A stretch of 49,659 bases of DNA, from positions 1 through 49,659 of the forward strand of contig JAUVXK010000007.1 of NCBI GenBank assembly GCA_030603635.1, written 5' to 3'. The notes under the pieces were generated by a model. It was not told the DNA's origin, did not search any database, and saw nothing but the letters and a program-made list of their open reading frames with translations. Made by a program: the position numbers and the translations under genes. This document shows, piece by piece, positions 1 to 7,016 of the stretch. Source of the stretch: Burkholderiales bacterium (GTDB taxonomy: Bacteria; Pseudomonadota; Gammaproteobacteria; Burkholderiales; Burkholderiaceae_C). Every line of letters starts with the position of its first letter. Within the stretch, counting starts at the first letter, position 1.

Positions 1-619
1 AGCAGGTAGCCGATGCCCTCGTTCGAGGCCGTCATTTCCGACACCGTGGTGCCCACAAACGCCAGCGTGATGGCCACTTTGAGCGAGCCGAAGAAATAGG
101 GCAGTGAGCGCGGCAGCCCACCTTGGTCAGCACGTCCCAGCGCTTGGCACCGAGCACGCGCAGCACGTCTTCCAACTCGGGCTCCAGAGTGGCCAACCCA
201 GTGGCAATGTTCACCATGATGGGGAAGAAGCTGATCAGGAACGCCGTGAGGATGGCCGGCCCGATGCCGATGCCGAACCACACCACCAGAATGGGCACGA
301 AGGCCGCCTTGGGTAGTGCGTTGAAGGCTGTCATCAGCGGGTAGATGGCGGCGTAAGCCAGGCGCGAAGAGCCGATCAGGAAGCCCAGCAGCACCCCCAC
401 CACGATGGCAATGCCGAAGCCCGCCATGGTTACCCAGTAGGTGCGCCACGCATGGCCGAGGATGGTGGTCTTGTGTTCCAGCGTCTGTTCCCAGATGCGG
501 GAGGGGCTGGGGAAGATGAATTCCGAAACGCCAAAGCCTTTGGTGATGACTTCCCAGACCACGATGATGGCCAGCAGGAGGATCAGCGGAGACCAGCGTT
601 CAATGTGTTTTCTTTTCAT
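1..619 (-). pseudogene. ABC transporter permease (nitrate/sulfonate/taurine type), apparent frameshift, 3' end outside window
   Basis: This is the inner-membrane channel subunit of the importer encoded by the next two genes. The ATG at 617-619 is preceded by AGGGGA and lies 11 nt after the ATPase stop. The first membrane helix begins near residue 10, followed by a typical family segment (FPSPSRIW) and several further helices, up to the cytoplasmic loop that docks the ATPase (LGAKRWDVLTKVG). Just after this loop, at about 116-120, the reading frame breaks. Restoring one base in the short C/G run gives LPRSLPYFFGSLKVA and then the conserved SEMTASNEGIGYL stretch to the window edge. One base is therefore missing: either a real inactivating mutation or a sequencing error in a homopolymer. 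The family assignment is firm; the substrate is unknown. Confidence 0.8.
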
Positions 620-630
620 GCCAGTCCCCT

Positions 631-1473
631 TCACTGGTTGATGGCCGCGCCGGCCTTGCGCATGGCACCGATGTGCCCACGCAGCTCGTGCACAATGTCG
701 GTGAACTCGTTGGTGTAGGTCACCTCCAGGTCGCGGGTGCGCGGGATGGGGATTTCGCGGCGCACGACGAACCGGCCCGGGCTCTTGCTCATGCAGTACA
801 GCGGGTCGGCCAGGAACACGCTTTCGCGCAGGGCGTGCGGGGCCAGGCTGACGGTGAAGCGTTGTGCTTCCCACAGGTCGCGCAGGGTGCACCACAGCTC
901 TTCACGTGTGAAGGCGTCCAGCGCACCGAAGGGTTCGTCGAGCAGCAGCATCTTGGGCTCGTGGATCAGCGCCCGGCAGATGCTGGCGCGTTGCTGCATG
1001 CCGCCCGACAGTTCCCAGGGAAACTTCTTTTCCATGCCCCCGAGGCCCACGCTGGTCAGCAGCTTGCTGGCACGCTCCTCGAACTCCTTGCGGCGGTCCT
1101 TGAACTGGCTGCGGTAGGGTTCCACGATCTCCAGCGGCAGCAGCACGTTGTCGAGCGTGGTGCGCCACGGCAGCAGAGAAGGCGCCTGGAAGGCCATGCC
1201 CGAAATCTTCAGCGGCCCGGTCACGGGCTGTCCGTCGATGGTGATCTTGCCCATGCTGGGCATTTTCAGGCCCGTCGTGAGCTTCATGAAGGTCGACTTG
1301 CCGCAGCCCGAAGGCCCCACGATGGCAATGAATTCTCCCTTGTGCACCTTGAGGTTGATGTCCTCCACCGCAAAGATGTTCTTGGCCAGCAGGTCCTCGT
1401 TATAGGCCAGCCAGACCTGGTCGAAATCCACAAAGGGCTGTGACGTGGAGGCGGTCTTGACCGTGTCGTTCAT
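631..1473 (-). CDS. ABC transporter ATP-binding protein (nitrate/sulfonate/taurine family)
   Basis: Cytoplasmic ATPase of 280 residues that powers the importer with the adjacent permease. It has Walker A GPSGCGKST near residue 55, the ABC signature LSGGMQQR near 155, and Walker B LLLDEPFGALDAFTREE near 175, the pattern of the SsuB/TauB/NrtD group. The ATG at 1471-1473 has AGGAG just upstream. The gene lies between the binding-protein gene (66 nt upstream, with a terminator hairpin in the gap) and the permease (11 nt downstream), so the order is binding protein, ATPase, permease. ATPases of this family do not reveal the substrate. Confidence 0.93.
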   Translation of the reverse strand: MNDTVKTASTSQPFVDFDQVWLAYNEDLLAKNIFAVEDINLKVHKGEFIAIVGPSGCGKSTFMKLTTGLKMPSMGKITIDGQPVTGPLKISGMAFQAPSLLPWRTTLDNVLLPLEIVEPYRSQFKDRRKEFEERASKLLTSVGLGGMEKKFPWELSGGMQQRASICRALIHEPKMLLLDEPFGALDAFTREELWCTLRDLWEAQRFTVSLAPHALRESVFLADPLYCMSKSPGRFVVRREIPIPRTRDLEVTYTNEFTDIVHELRGHIGAMRKAGAAINQ

Positions 1474-1485
1474 GCATGCTCCTGC

Positions 1486-1518
1486 AAAAAGGGCCGGCTA
1501 CCCCGTGGAGGCCGGCCC
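1486..1518 (-). terminator. Intra-operon rho-independent terminator
   Basis: Read on the minus strand, an 8-bp perfect stem (GGGCCGGC/GCCGGCCC, forward 1491-1498 and 1511-1518, 12-nt loop) is followed directly by TTTTT (forward 1486-1490). It lies 22 nt after the binding-protein stop and just before the ribosome-binding site of the ATPase gene. Its likely effect is partial termination, giving more binding protein than ATPase and permease. Confidence 0.75.
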
Positions 1519-1539
1519 GTGTCTTCCGTCCGTTGGGTG

Positions 1540-2571
1540 TCAGCGCTTGGCCGGCGGCAGAATGTTCAGATCGGCGGCCGGCGGCAGCATGGCGCCGTTC
1601 CATACGGCAGCGGGGTCCACGCGGGTACGGGTGCCAAAGGCGTCAGATACCTGGCTGGCCATCAGGCTGAGGCGTCCCGGGTTGATCTGACCGAAGCCTT
1701 CGCGGCGGGCGTCGGGGCTGGCGATCACCGAGTCGATCGCCAGTTGCAGGCGACGGGTTTCCAGGGCCACGTTGATGATCCCGTCGCGCGCCTTTACCGA
1801 TTCGATGCCCATCGTCGGATTGGCCATGACTTCCTTGGCGCCCTTGGCGAATGCCTTGAGGAAGGCGGTGATCGCAGCCGGGTTCTCCTGGATCAGCTTC
1901 GGCGTGGCGATGATCACGTTGCCGTACAGCTTCACACCGTGATCGGCATAGGGCATGATCACCACATCTTCGGGCTTGACGCCACGTGCTTCCAGGTTCA
2001 GCAGCGAGGTGAAGGAAAAACCGGTGATGGCGTCGATGTCGCCACGGACCAGCATGGTTTCACGCAACGGGGGGTCCATCGAGGTCCAGGTCACGCCGCT
2101 GACGTTGTTGGCCTTCTCGAAGATGGGGAAGGCCTTGCGGCCGGCGTCGAACACCGGGGCGCCGAGCTTCTTGCCGTTGAGGTCTGCCGGCGTCTTGATG
2201 CCGCTCTTCTTGAGGGCCAGCACCGCCGCCGGGGTGTTGTTGTAGACCATCATCACGGCCACCGGCTTGTTCGGTGCATCCGGGTTGTTGGCGTGGAACT
2301 CCATGAGGGCAGCCAGGTCCGCAAAGCCCATGTCGTAGGTGCCCGAGGCCACGCGTGTCACGGTGCCACCGGAGCCGTTGCCGGAGTCGATGGTCACGTT
2401 CAGGCCCGCATCCCGGAAATACCCCTTCGCGGCTGGATGCAGGAACAGGGCGGCCGGCCCCTCGAAGCGCCAGTCGAGCTGGAATCGGATCGGCGTCTGG
2501 GCATGGACCGAGCCAAAGGTCATGGCGGCCGCCAGGGCGGCGGTGGCTTGCAGGAAATGGCGCTTGTTCAT
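1540..2571 (-). CDS. ABC transporter substrate-binding protein (NMT1/THI5-like)
   Basis: Periplasmic binding protein of 343 residues and first gene of the importer operon. A signal peptide (MNKRHFLQATAALAAAM, cleavage after VHA near residue 24) precedes a family-typical start, QLDWRFEGPAALFL. The mid-region fits the NMT1/SsuA/ThiY-like fold: glycine-rich GSGGTVTRVASG near residue 68 and DLNGKKLGAPVFDAG near 130. The ATG at 2569-2571 has AGGAG 8 nt upstream. The ligand cannot be read from sequence; sulfonates, thiamine or pyrimidine precursors, and aromatic acids are all carried by relatives. The neighbouring NCS2 permease and a shared TGTATACA motif hint at a purine- or pyrimidine-related compound, which is inference only. 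Confidence 0.9.
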   Translation of the reverse strand: MNKRHFLQATAALAAAMTFGSVHAQTPIRFQLDWRFEGPAALFLHPAAKGYFRDAGLNVTIDSGNGSGGTVTRVASGTYDMGFADLAALMEFHANNPDAPNKPVAVMMVYNNTPAAVLALKKSGIKTPADLNGKKLGAPVFDAGRKAFPIFEKANNVSGVTWTSMDPPLRETMLVRGDIDAITGFSFTSLLNLEARGVKPEDVVIMPYADHGVKLYGNVIIATPKLIQENPAAITAFLKAFAKGAKEVMANPTMGIESVKARDGIINVALETRRLQLAIDSVIASPDARREGFGQINPGRLSLMASQVSDAFGTRTRVDPAAVWNGAMLPPAADLNILPPAKR

Positions 2572-2679
2572 GAAGGGCTCCTAGGGACAGTGGAACGTAA
2601 CGGTTGGGCCTGGGGTTGGCTTCAATTCGTGCAGCAAGATCGGTGCCAGCCCTTGGCCTCCGCCTTTTGAACACAGAGG

Positions 2680-2687
2680 TGTATACA
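2680..2687. promoter_or_regulatory. Candidate operator, TGTATACA palindrome upstream of the ABC importer operon
   Basis: A perfect 8-bp palindrome TGTATACA lies 109 nt upstream of the binding-protein start, inside the 250-base gap 2572-2821. The same palindrome, extended to TTGTATACAA, occurs upstream of the neighbouring NCS2 permease gene. A short AT-rich palindrome of this type is typical of GntR-family operators, but no regulator gene for it is visible here. The gap also contains two copies of TGCATGAA near 2750-2780 that are unexplained. Confidence 0.4.
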
Positions 2688-2821
2688 GAACGTCGGGGGT
2701 ACACCGCATCTGTCGACGCCTCAGGGTCGGGGTTGGGAACGTGTCTGGTGCATGAACGCACTGCAAGTGTGCATGAAAATGGCCCGGATGCTGCCGGGTT
2801 TTGAAGGATGGGAGTTCATGG

Positions 2822-4189
2822 TTAACCCTTATCCGTGTTGCCGTCGAGGGCTTGGGGCAGCAACAGGTTGAGCACGATGGACAGCACCGCCGCAGGGAAC
2901 AGCCCGCTTGTCATCAGGATGCGCAGGGTGTCTGGCAGATGCTGCAGGGCCTCTGGCGCGAGCTGCAGGCCCAGCCCGACCGAGAGGGAGACGGCGAAGA
3001 TCACCATGTTGCGCCGGTTCCAGTTCACGTCCGAGAGCATGCGCACACCCGATGCGGTGACCATCCCGAACATGATGATCACGCCACCGCCCAACACGGT
3101 GATGGGCATGCTTGCGATCACGGCACCCAGTTTCGGCACCAGGCCGCACAGGATCAGGAAAACCGCTCCAAGAGTGACCACATGCCGGCTCATCACGCCC
3201 GTCATGGCCACCAGACCCACATTCTGGCTGAAGCTGGTGTTGGGCAGGCCACCGAAGAGACCGGCGACGGCCGTTCCCAGGCCATCGGCGTAAGTGGCGC
3301 CCTGGACCTCCTTGTCGGTGGCCTCGCGGTTGGCCCCCCCTTTGGTGATGCCGGAGACATCGCCCACCGTCTCGATGGCCGATACCACTGTCATGAAGCA
3401 CATCCCGATGACGATGGCCCAGTTGATCTCCCAGCCGAAACGGAACGGTTCAGGGGCCGTGAACCATGCCGCGTTGCCCACTGGCGCGAAATTCACCTGT
3501 CCCAGCACGAGGGCGTACAGGTAACCCACAATCATGCCCAGCAGGACCGCCGCGACCGAAAGCATGCCGCGCGCGAAGAACTTGAGCAGCAGTGTCGCCA
3601 CGATCACCACCAGCGCGACCGACCAGTTCTCCAGGCTGCCATATGCAGGCTTGCCTTTCAGTGGCACACCGCCAGCAGCGTACTCGATCCCCACCTTGAC
3701 CAGGGCCAGTCCGATCATCAGCACGATCAGGCCGGTCACCAGCGGTGGCAGCGCATGGCGGATGCGCCCGATGAATGTGCCCAGGAAGAAGTGGAACACG
3801 CCGCCCAGGACGATGCCCGTCATGAGGCCCGCCATGCCCGCCACCCCTGCACCGGCCACCGCGGGGATCATGATCGGGATGAAGGCGAAGCTGGTGCCCT
3901 GAACGATCGGCAGGCGGGCGCCAACGGGTCCGAGTCCGATGGTCTGCAGCAGCGTGGCTGCCCCCGCCAGGAACATTGACATCTGGATCATGTAGACCAG
4001 ATGGTGGAAGTCGGGTGACTGGGAGCCAAAGCCAAACCCTGCCGCACCCGCCACGATGATGGCCGGCGTCACGTTGCTGACGAACATGGCCAGCACGTGC
4101 TGGATGCCTAGGGGGATCGCCTGACCCAGGGGAGGGGTGTAGTCGGGATCCCTCAACTGCTCCGGGGTGCCCAATGTGCTGCCGGCCAT
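2822..4189 (-). CDS. NCS2-family nucleobase permease (xanthine/uric acid/uracil type)
   Basis: Inner-membrane proton-coupled nucleobase importer of 455 residues, with about a dozen hydrophobic segments. The NCS2 signature (Q/E/P)NxGxxxxTG is present as QNVGLVAMTG, and a GFGSQSPDF-type segment follows the second helix. Together these suit the xanthine/uric acid branch, though uracil carriers are close relatives. I chose the ATG at 4187-4189 because AGGAGG lies 4 nt upstream; an in-frame start at 4234 lies over the operator palindrome and lacks a ribosome site. It is monocistronic as seen, 250 nt from the ABC operon and separated from the Bug gene by a strong hairpin. Exact substrate unproven. 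Confidence 0.92.
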   Translation of the reverse strand: MAGSTLGTPEQLRDPDYTPPLGQAIPLGIQHVLAMFVSNVTPAIIVAGAAGFGFGSQSPDFHHLVYMIQMSMFLAGAATLLQTIGLGPVGARLPIVQGTSFAFIPIMIPAVAGAGVAGMAGLMTGIVLGGVFHFFLGTFIGRIRHALPPLVTGLIVLMIGLALVKVGIEYAAGGVPLKGKPAYGSLENWSVALVVIVATLLLKFFARGMLSVAAVLLGMIVGYLYALVLGQVNFAPVGNAAWFTAPEPFRFGWEINWAIVIGMCFMTVVSAIETVGDVSGITKGGANREATDKEVQGATYADGLGTAVAGLFGGLPNTSFSQNVGLVAMTGVMSRHVVTLGAVFLILCGLVPKLGAVIASMPITVLGGGVIIMFGMVTASGVRMLSDVNWNRRNMVIFAVSLSVGLGLQLAPEALQHLPDTLRILMTSGLFPAAVLSIVLNLLLPQALDGNTDKG

Positions 4190-4214
4190 GCATCCTCCTG
4201 TGTAAGACTTCATC

Positions 4215-4245
4215 GTGCACAAAGTTGTATACAAATTATGTGCAC
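4215..4245. promoter_or_regulatory. Candidate operator, TTGTATACAA flanked by two GTGCAC
   Basis: A perfect 10-bp palindrome TTGTATACAA (4225-4234) is flanked almost symmetrically by two GTGCAC palindromes (4215-4220 and 4240-4245; gaps of 4 and 5 nt). It lies 26-56 nt upstream of the NCS2 permease start, where a repressor would cover the promoter. The core is shared with the site upstream of the ABC importer. Confidence 0.5.
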
Positions 4246-4283
4246 ATGATTTGCTCCGAACACACAGGGGAAACCCTCAAGCG

Positions 4284-4320
4284 CCAAGGCCGGGCTCCGC
4301 TGTCGCGGGCCCGGCCTTGG
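4284..4320 (-). terminator. Strong hairpin, likely terminator of the iorA-iorB-Bug transcript
   Basis: The arms CCAAGGCCGGGC (4284-4295) and GCCCGGCCTTGG (4309-4320) pair over 12 bp, and the loop contains a further CCGC/GCGG pairing. It sits 26 nt after the Bug gene stop. The sequence after it on the minus strand (CGCTTGAGGGTTT) has only a weak U-tract, so termination efficiency is uncertain. Confidence 0.55.
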
Positions 4321-4346
4321 GGGTGGATACCTGAGCGCGGGCTCGG

Positions 4347-5336
4347 TCAGTCCGCGCGGATGTTGCGTTCCCGGATGATGGCGCCAAAACGCTCGGAGTC
4401 CTTGGCGCCACGCTGCCCGAACTCGGCAGGGCTCAGCGGCAGGGCTTCGCCGCCCAAGGTGGCGATGCGCTCGCGCACGGCAGCGCTGTTCAGGACCTGG
4501 TTGATTTCGCGGTTGAGACGGGTCACCACGTCGGTCGGAGTACCCGTGGGTGCGTAGAAGCCGAAGATGGTGTCGGCATCAAAGCCCCGGAGTCCCAGTT
4601 CGTCGAGCGTAGGCACGTCGGGGAACAACGGCGAACGCTTCAGGCTGCCCACGGCCAGCAGCTTGGTGCGGCCGGCGCGGGCGTGTTGGAGGCCGATGCC
4701 GGGATCGAAGTAGAAGTCGATCTGGCCACCCATGAGGTCGTTGAGGGCGGGTGCGGCGCCACGATACGGCACGTGCACCGCGAACACGCCGGCCTGGCTC
4801 TTGAACATCTCTCCGGCGATGTGAGGCGAACTGCCGTTACCGGCCGACCCGTAGGACAGCTTCCCCGGTTGAGCCTTCATCATGGCGATCAGCTCCTGTG
4901 CAGAAGAGGCTTCCAGCGTCGGGCGTCCCATCAGGTACACCAGCACGCGCGCGGCCGAAGCCACGGGCACGAGATCCTTGGCAGGGTCGAATGACATGCG
5001 GCTGTAGATGTGAGGGTTGACCGACACCATGCCGCCCGAGGCCATCAGAAGGGTGTAGCCATCGGCAGCCGATTTGGCGACCGCATCGCCCGCGATGTTG
5101 CCGTTGGCACCCGGCCGGTTTTCCACCAGCACGGGTTGCCCGATGGCTTCGGCCAGTGGGGTGGACACCAGCCGAGCGATCTGGTCGGCCGCTCCGCCCG
5201 GCGGGAAACCGACCACGATCCGGACCGGTTTGGTGGGCCAGGCCTGGGCGGCAGCGCTGCCCAGTGTGCCCAGCGTGATGGCGGTCGATACGCCCAGCAT
5301 CAGCAGGGTGCGGCGCAGGCATCGGGAAGTGGTCAT
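4347..5336 (-). CDS. Bug/TctC-family periplasmic solute-binding protein
   Basis: Secreted binding protein of 329 residues from the Bug family that is greatly expanded in Burkholderiales. A signal peptide ends near AAAQA (residue 31), followed by the family pattern WPTKPVRIVVGFPPGGAADQIAR, with PLAEAIGQPVLVENRPGANG downstream. The ATG at 5334-5336 has AAGGAG upstream. It lies 30 nt after iorB on the same strand with no terminator between, so it is probably the last gene of the ior operon. No TctA/TctB membrane partners are nearby, as is common for orphan Bug proteins. Ligands of the family are mostly carboxylates or aromatic acids; a substrate linked to aromatic 2-oxoacid metabolism is inferred from context. 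Confidence 0.9.
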   Translation of the reverse strand: MTTSRCLRRTLLMLGVSTAITLGTLGSAAAQAWPTKPVRIVVGFPPGGAADQIARLVSTPLAEAIGQPVLVENRPGANGNIAGDAVAKSAADGYTLLMASGGMVSVNPHIYSRMSFDPAKDLVPVASAARVLVYLMGRPTLEASSAQELIAMMKAQPGKLSYGSAGNGSSPHIAGEMFKSQAGVFAVHVPYRGAAPALNDLMGGQIDFYFDPGIGLQHARAGRTKLLAVGSLKRSPLFPDVPTLDELGLRGFDADTIFGFYAPTGTPTDVVTRLNREINQVLNSAAVRERIATLGGEALPLSPAEFGQRGAKDSERFGAIIRERNIRAD

Positions 5337-5366
5337 GGTGGTCTCCTTGTTGTGTGGGAAAAAGAA

Positions 5367-7004
5367 TCAGCCGGGCTGGTGAGCCGTGCGTTGGGGGCGT
5401 TTGATCCAGTGGATGGGTTGTGCCTTGAGGGGACGGGCAGGGGCACCATGCCCCACCAGCACCTGGTCCAGGGCTTTGCCGGCCTCGTCGGTGAGGGCAG
5501 CTTGTCGGGCGGCCCGCACCGCCTTGGCCCGCTCGGCTGCGCTGGCGGTTGACGTCGCTGACGCGGGCGCCAGATGGTCGATGATGTGCAGCAGGTTCTC
5601 CTTGCCACGCTCGTTGGTGCTGCCGTACCCCTTGATGAGTTGGCCGCACAGGGCGATCTCGTGCCCCAGGGCCCAGTGTTCCCGGGTGCATGCTTCCACG
5701 CGGGTCAGCCAGCGCTCGATCAGGGACTGCTCCAGCGCAAAACGGCTGCCCCGGCGCCGCAACCGTTTCAGCGACGCCATGAAGCGCAAGGCCAGGAACC
5801 CACTGACGCTGTGGGTCGCGATTTTCAGTGGCATGGCCCAGGGCTTGAGGCCCCGCTGTACCCGACGCTGGTCCCAAGCGATCAGGCGTGTGGCCATACC
5901 TTGCGGCAGCAGGCCTGCCAGTTCGGGCACTCCCGGTTTGAAATGGTCGTACACCTTGAGCAGATCGGCTTCGCCCGCCTTCACTTCCTGCTGGACGCGT
6001 GTCGTGCGGCTGCGACGACTCTTGAGATCGGCGACCCGGACCACATCGTCAAACGCCATCCACAGTGCCAGCCAGCGGGCCATTTCCCTGACGATGGCGC
6101 CCTGGTGTTCATCCGAGGGATCGGCCTGCAGCTCGGCGGCGTGCAGGCGTTGCAGGCGTTGCAGGTACTGCGCCGCATAGGCGGCATCCTGGTACTCGAC
6201 CAGCCGTTCATGACCCAGCCGGACCATGGCCAGGGCAGACGCTGGCAGGTCCTGTGCCTCCGCAGGCAAGGCCCGCTGGCGATCGGGTTGGAGGGGCTCC
6301 TGGGCTGGCGGGCGCCACACCGTATCCACATACTGAGCCTGTTGGCGTTGCCGTTCGATGGCTTCATAGGCCATGGCAAAACCGCGCAGACTGGCCTGGG
6401 CGCTTGGGCCCGAGGCGCCGATCACCGACTCGTAGTCGCGCCGGCTCATGGGCAGCAGCCCGCTGGCGGCGATGCATCCCAGCATGACCGCGCTGACCAC
6501 GGTGCCGGCTTCTCGCGTCATGCGGGCCATGTCCACCACATGGTGTGCGCGGCTGTGTTGCCGAACCAGCGCCAGCAGGCCGTCGTCGGCCGCACGCCCG
6601 TCTCCCATGGCCATTTTCTCGGCGGTGGTGTAGGTGCGGGCCGAGGAGCTGATGAGCAGGGTGTGGTCACGCGAGACCATGCCGTTGGCGATCTGGCGCC
6701 CCGTTTCCAGCAGTTCCGAGGAGACCAGCGCGTCCAGTCGGCCGGGCAGGGGGTTGAGGCCGAACACGGGCTGGCGACCTCCACAGTCTGCCAGTGGGAC
6801 GGGGTAGATCTCGACGTAATAGGTGGTGGCACCGGTGCGCTGGGCCACACCGGGGACCGAGGTGGCCTGGGCGGCATGGCCTGCGTGGCGTGCGGTGTCG
6901 ACGAGCCAGTCGGTCAACACACCGCCGCCTTCGCCGCCCAGGGCGCAAAGAAGCAGGGAGACCGGGCGGTCTTTCGGAACAGGAGAGGAGGATGGGGTGT
7001 TCAC
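5367..7004 (-). CDS. iorB: Indolepyruvate oxidoreductase subunit beta family protein
   Basis: Beta subunit of a 2-oxoacid:acceptor oxidoreductase that oxidatively decarboxylates aromatic 2-oxoacids to acyl-CoA with the IorA subunit. Residues about 15-210 form the oxidoreductase gamma-type domain (LLCALGGEGGGVLTDWL, then VPGVAQRTGATTYYVEI). The remaining 300 residues are a helical C-terminal extension that makes this 545-residue protein far longer than the archaeal subunit (about 200). Such long forms are common in proteobacteria. The start is GTG at 7002-7004; the gap to the iorA stop is 12 nt, so translation is probably coupled. The physiological substrate (indolepyruvate, phenylpyruvate or another) is not shown by sequence. 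Confidence 0.88.
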   Translation of the reverse strand: MNTPSSSPVPKDRPVSLLLCALGGEGGGVLTDWLVDTARHAGHAAQATSVPGVAQRTGATTYYVEIYPVPLADCGGRQPVFGLNPLPGRLDALVSSELLETGRQIANGMVSRDHTLLISSSARTYTTAEKMAMGDGRAADDGLLALVRQHSRAHHVVDMARMTREAGTVVSAVMLGCIAASGLLPMSRRDYESVIGASGPSAQASLRGFAMAYEAIERQRQQAQYVDTVWRPPAQEPLQPDRQRALPAEAQDLPASALAMVRLGHERLVEYQDAAYAAQYLQRLQRLHAAELQADPSDEHQGAIVREMARWLALWMAFDDVVRVADLKSRRSRTTRVQQEVKAGEADLLKVYDHFKPGVPELAGLLPQGMATRLIAWDQRRVQRGLKPWAMPLKIATHSVSGFLALRFMASLKRLRRRGSRFALEQSLIERWLTRVEACTREHWALGHEIALCGQLIKGYGSTNERGKENLLHIIDHLAPASATSTASAAERAKAVRAARQAALTDEAGKALDQVLVGHGAPARPLKAQPIHWIKRPQRTAHQPG

Positions 7005-7016
7005 GGAAACGGGATC

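Noticed and set aside
4190-4346. Purine riboswitch ahead of the NCS2 permease
   Set aside because: No aptamer-like fold or conserved purine-aptamer bases were found; the sequence is better explained by a DNA palindrome and a terminator hairpin.
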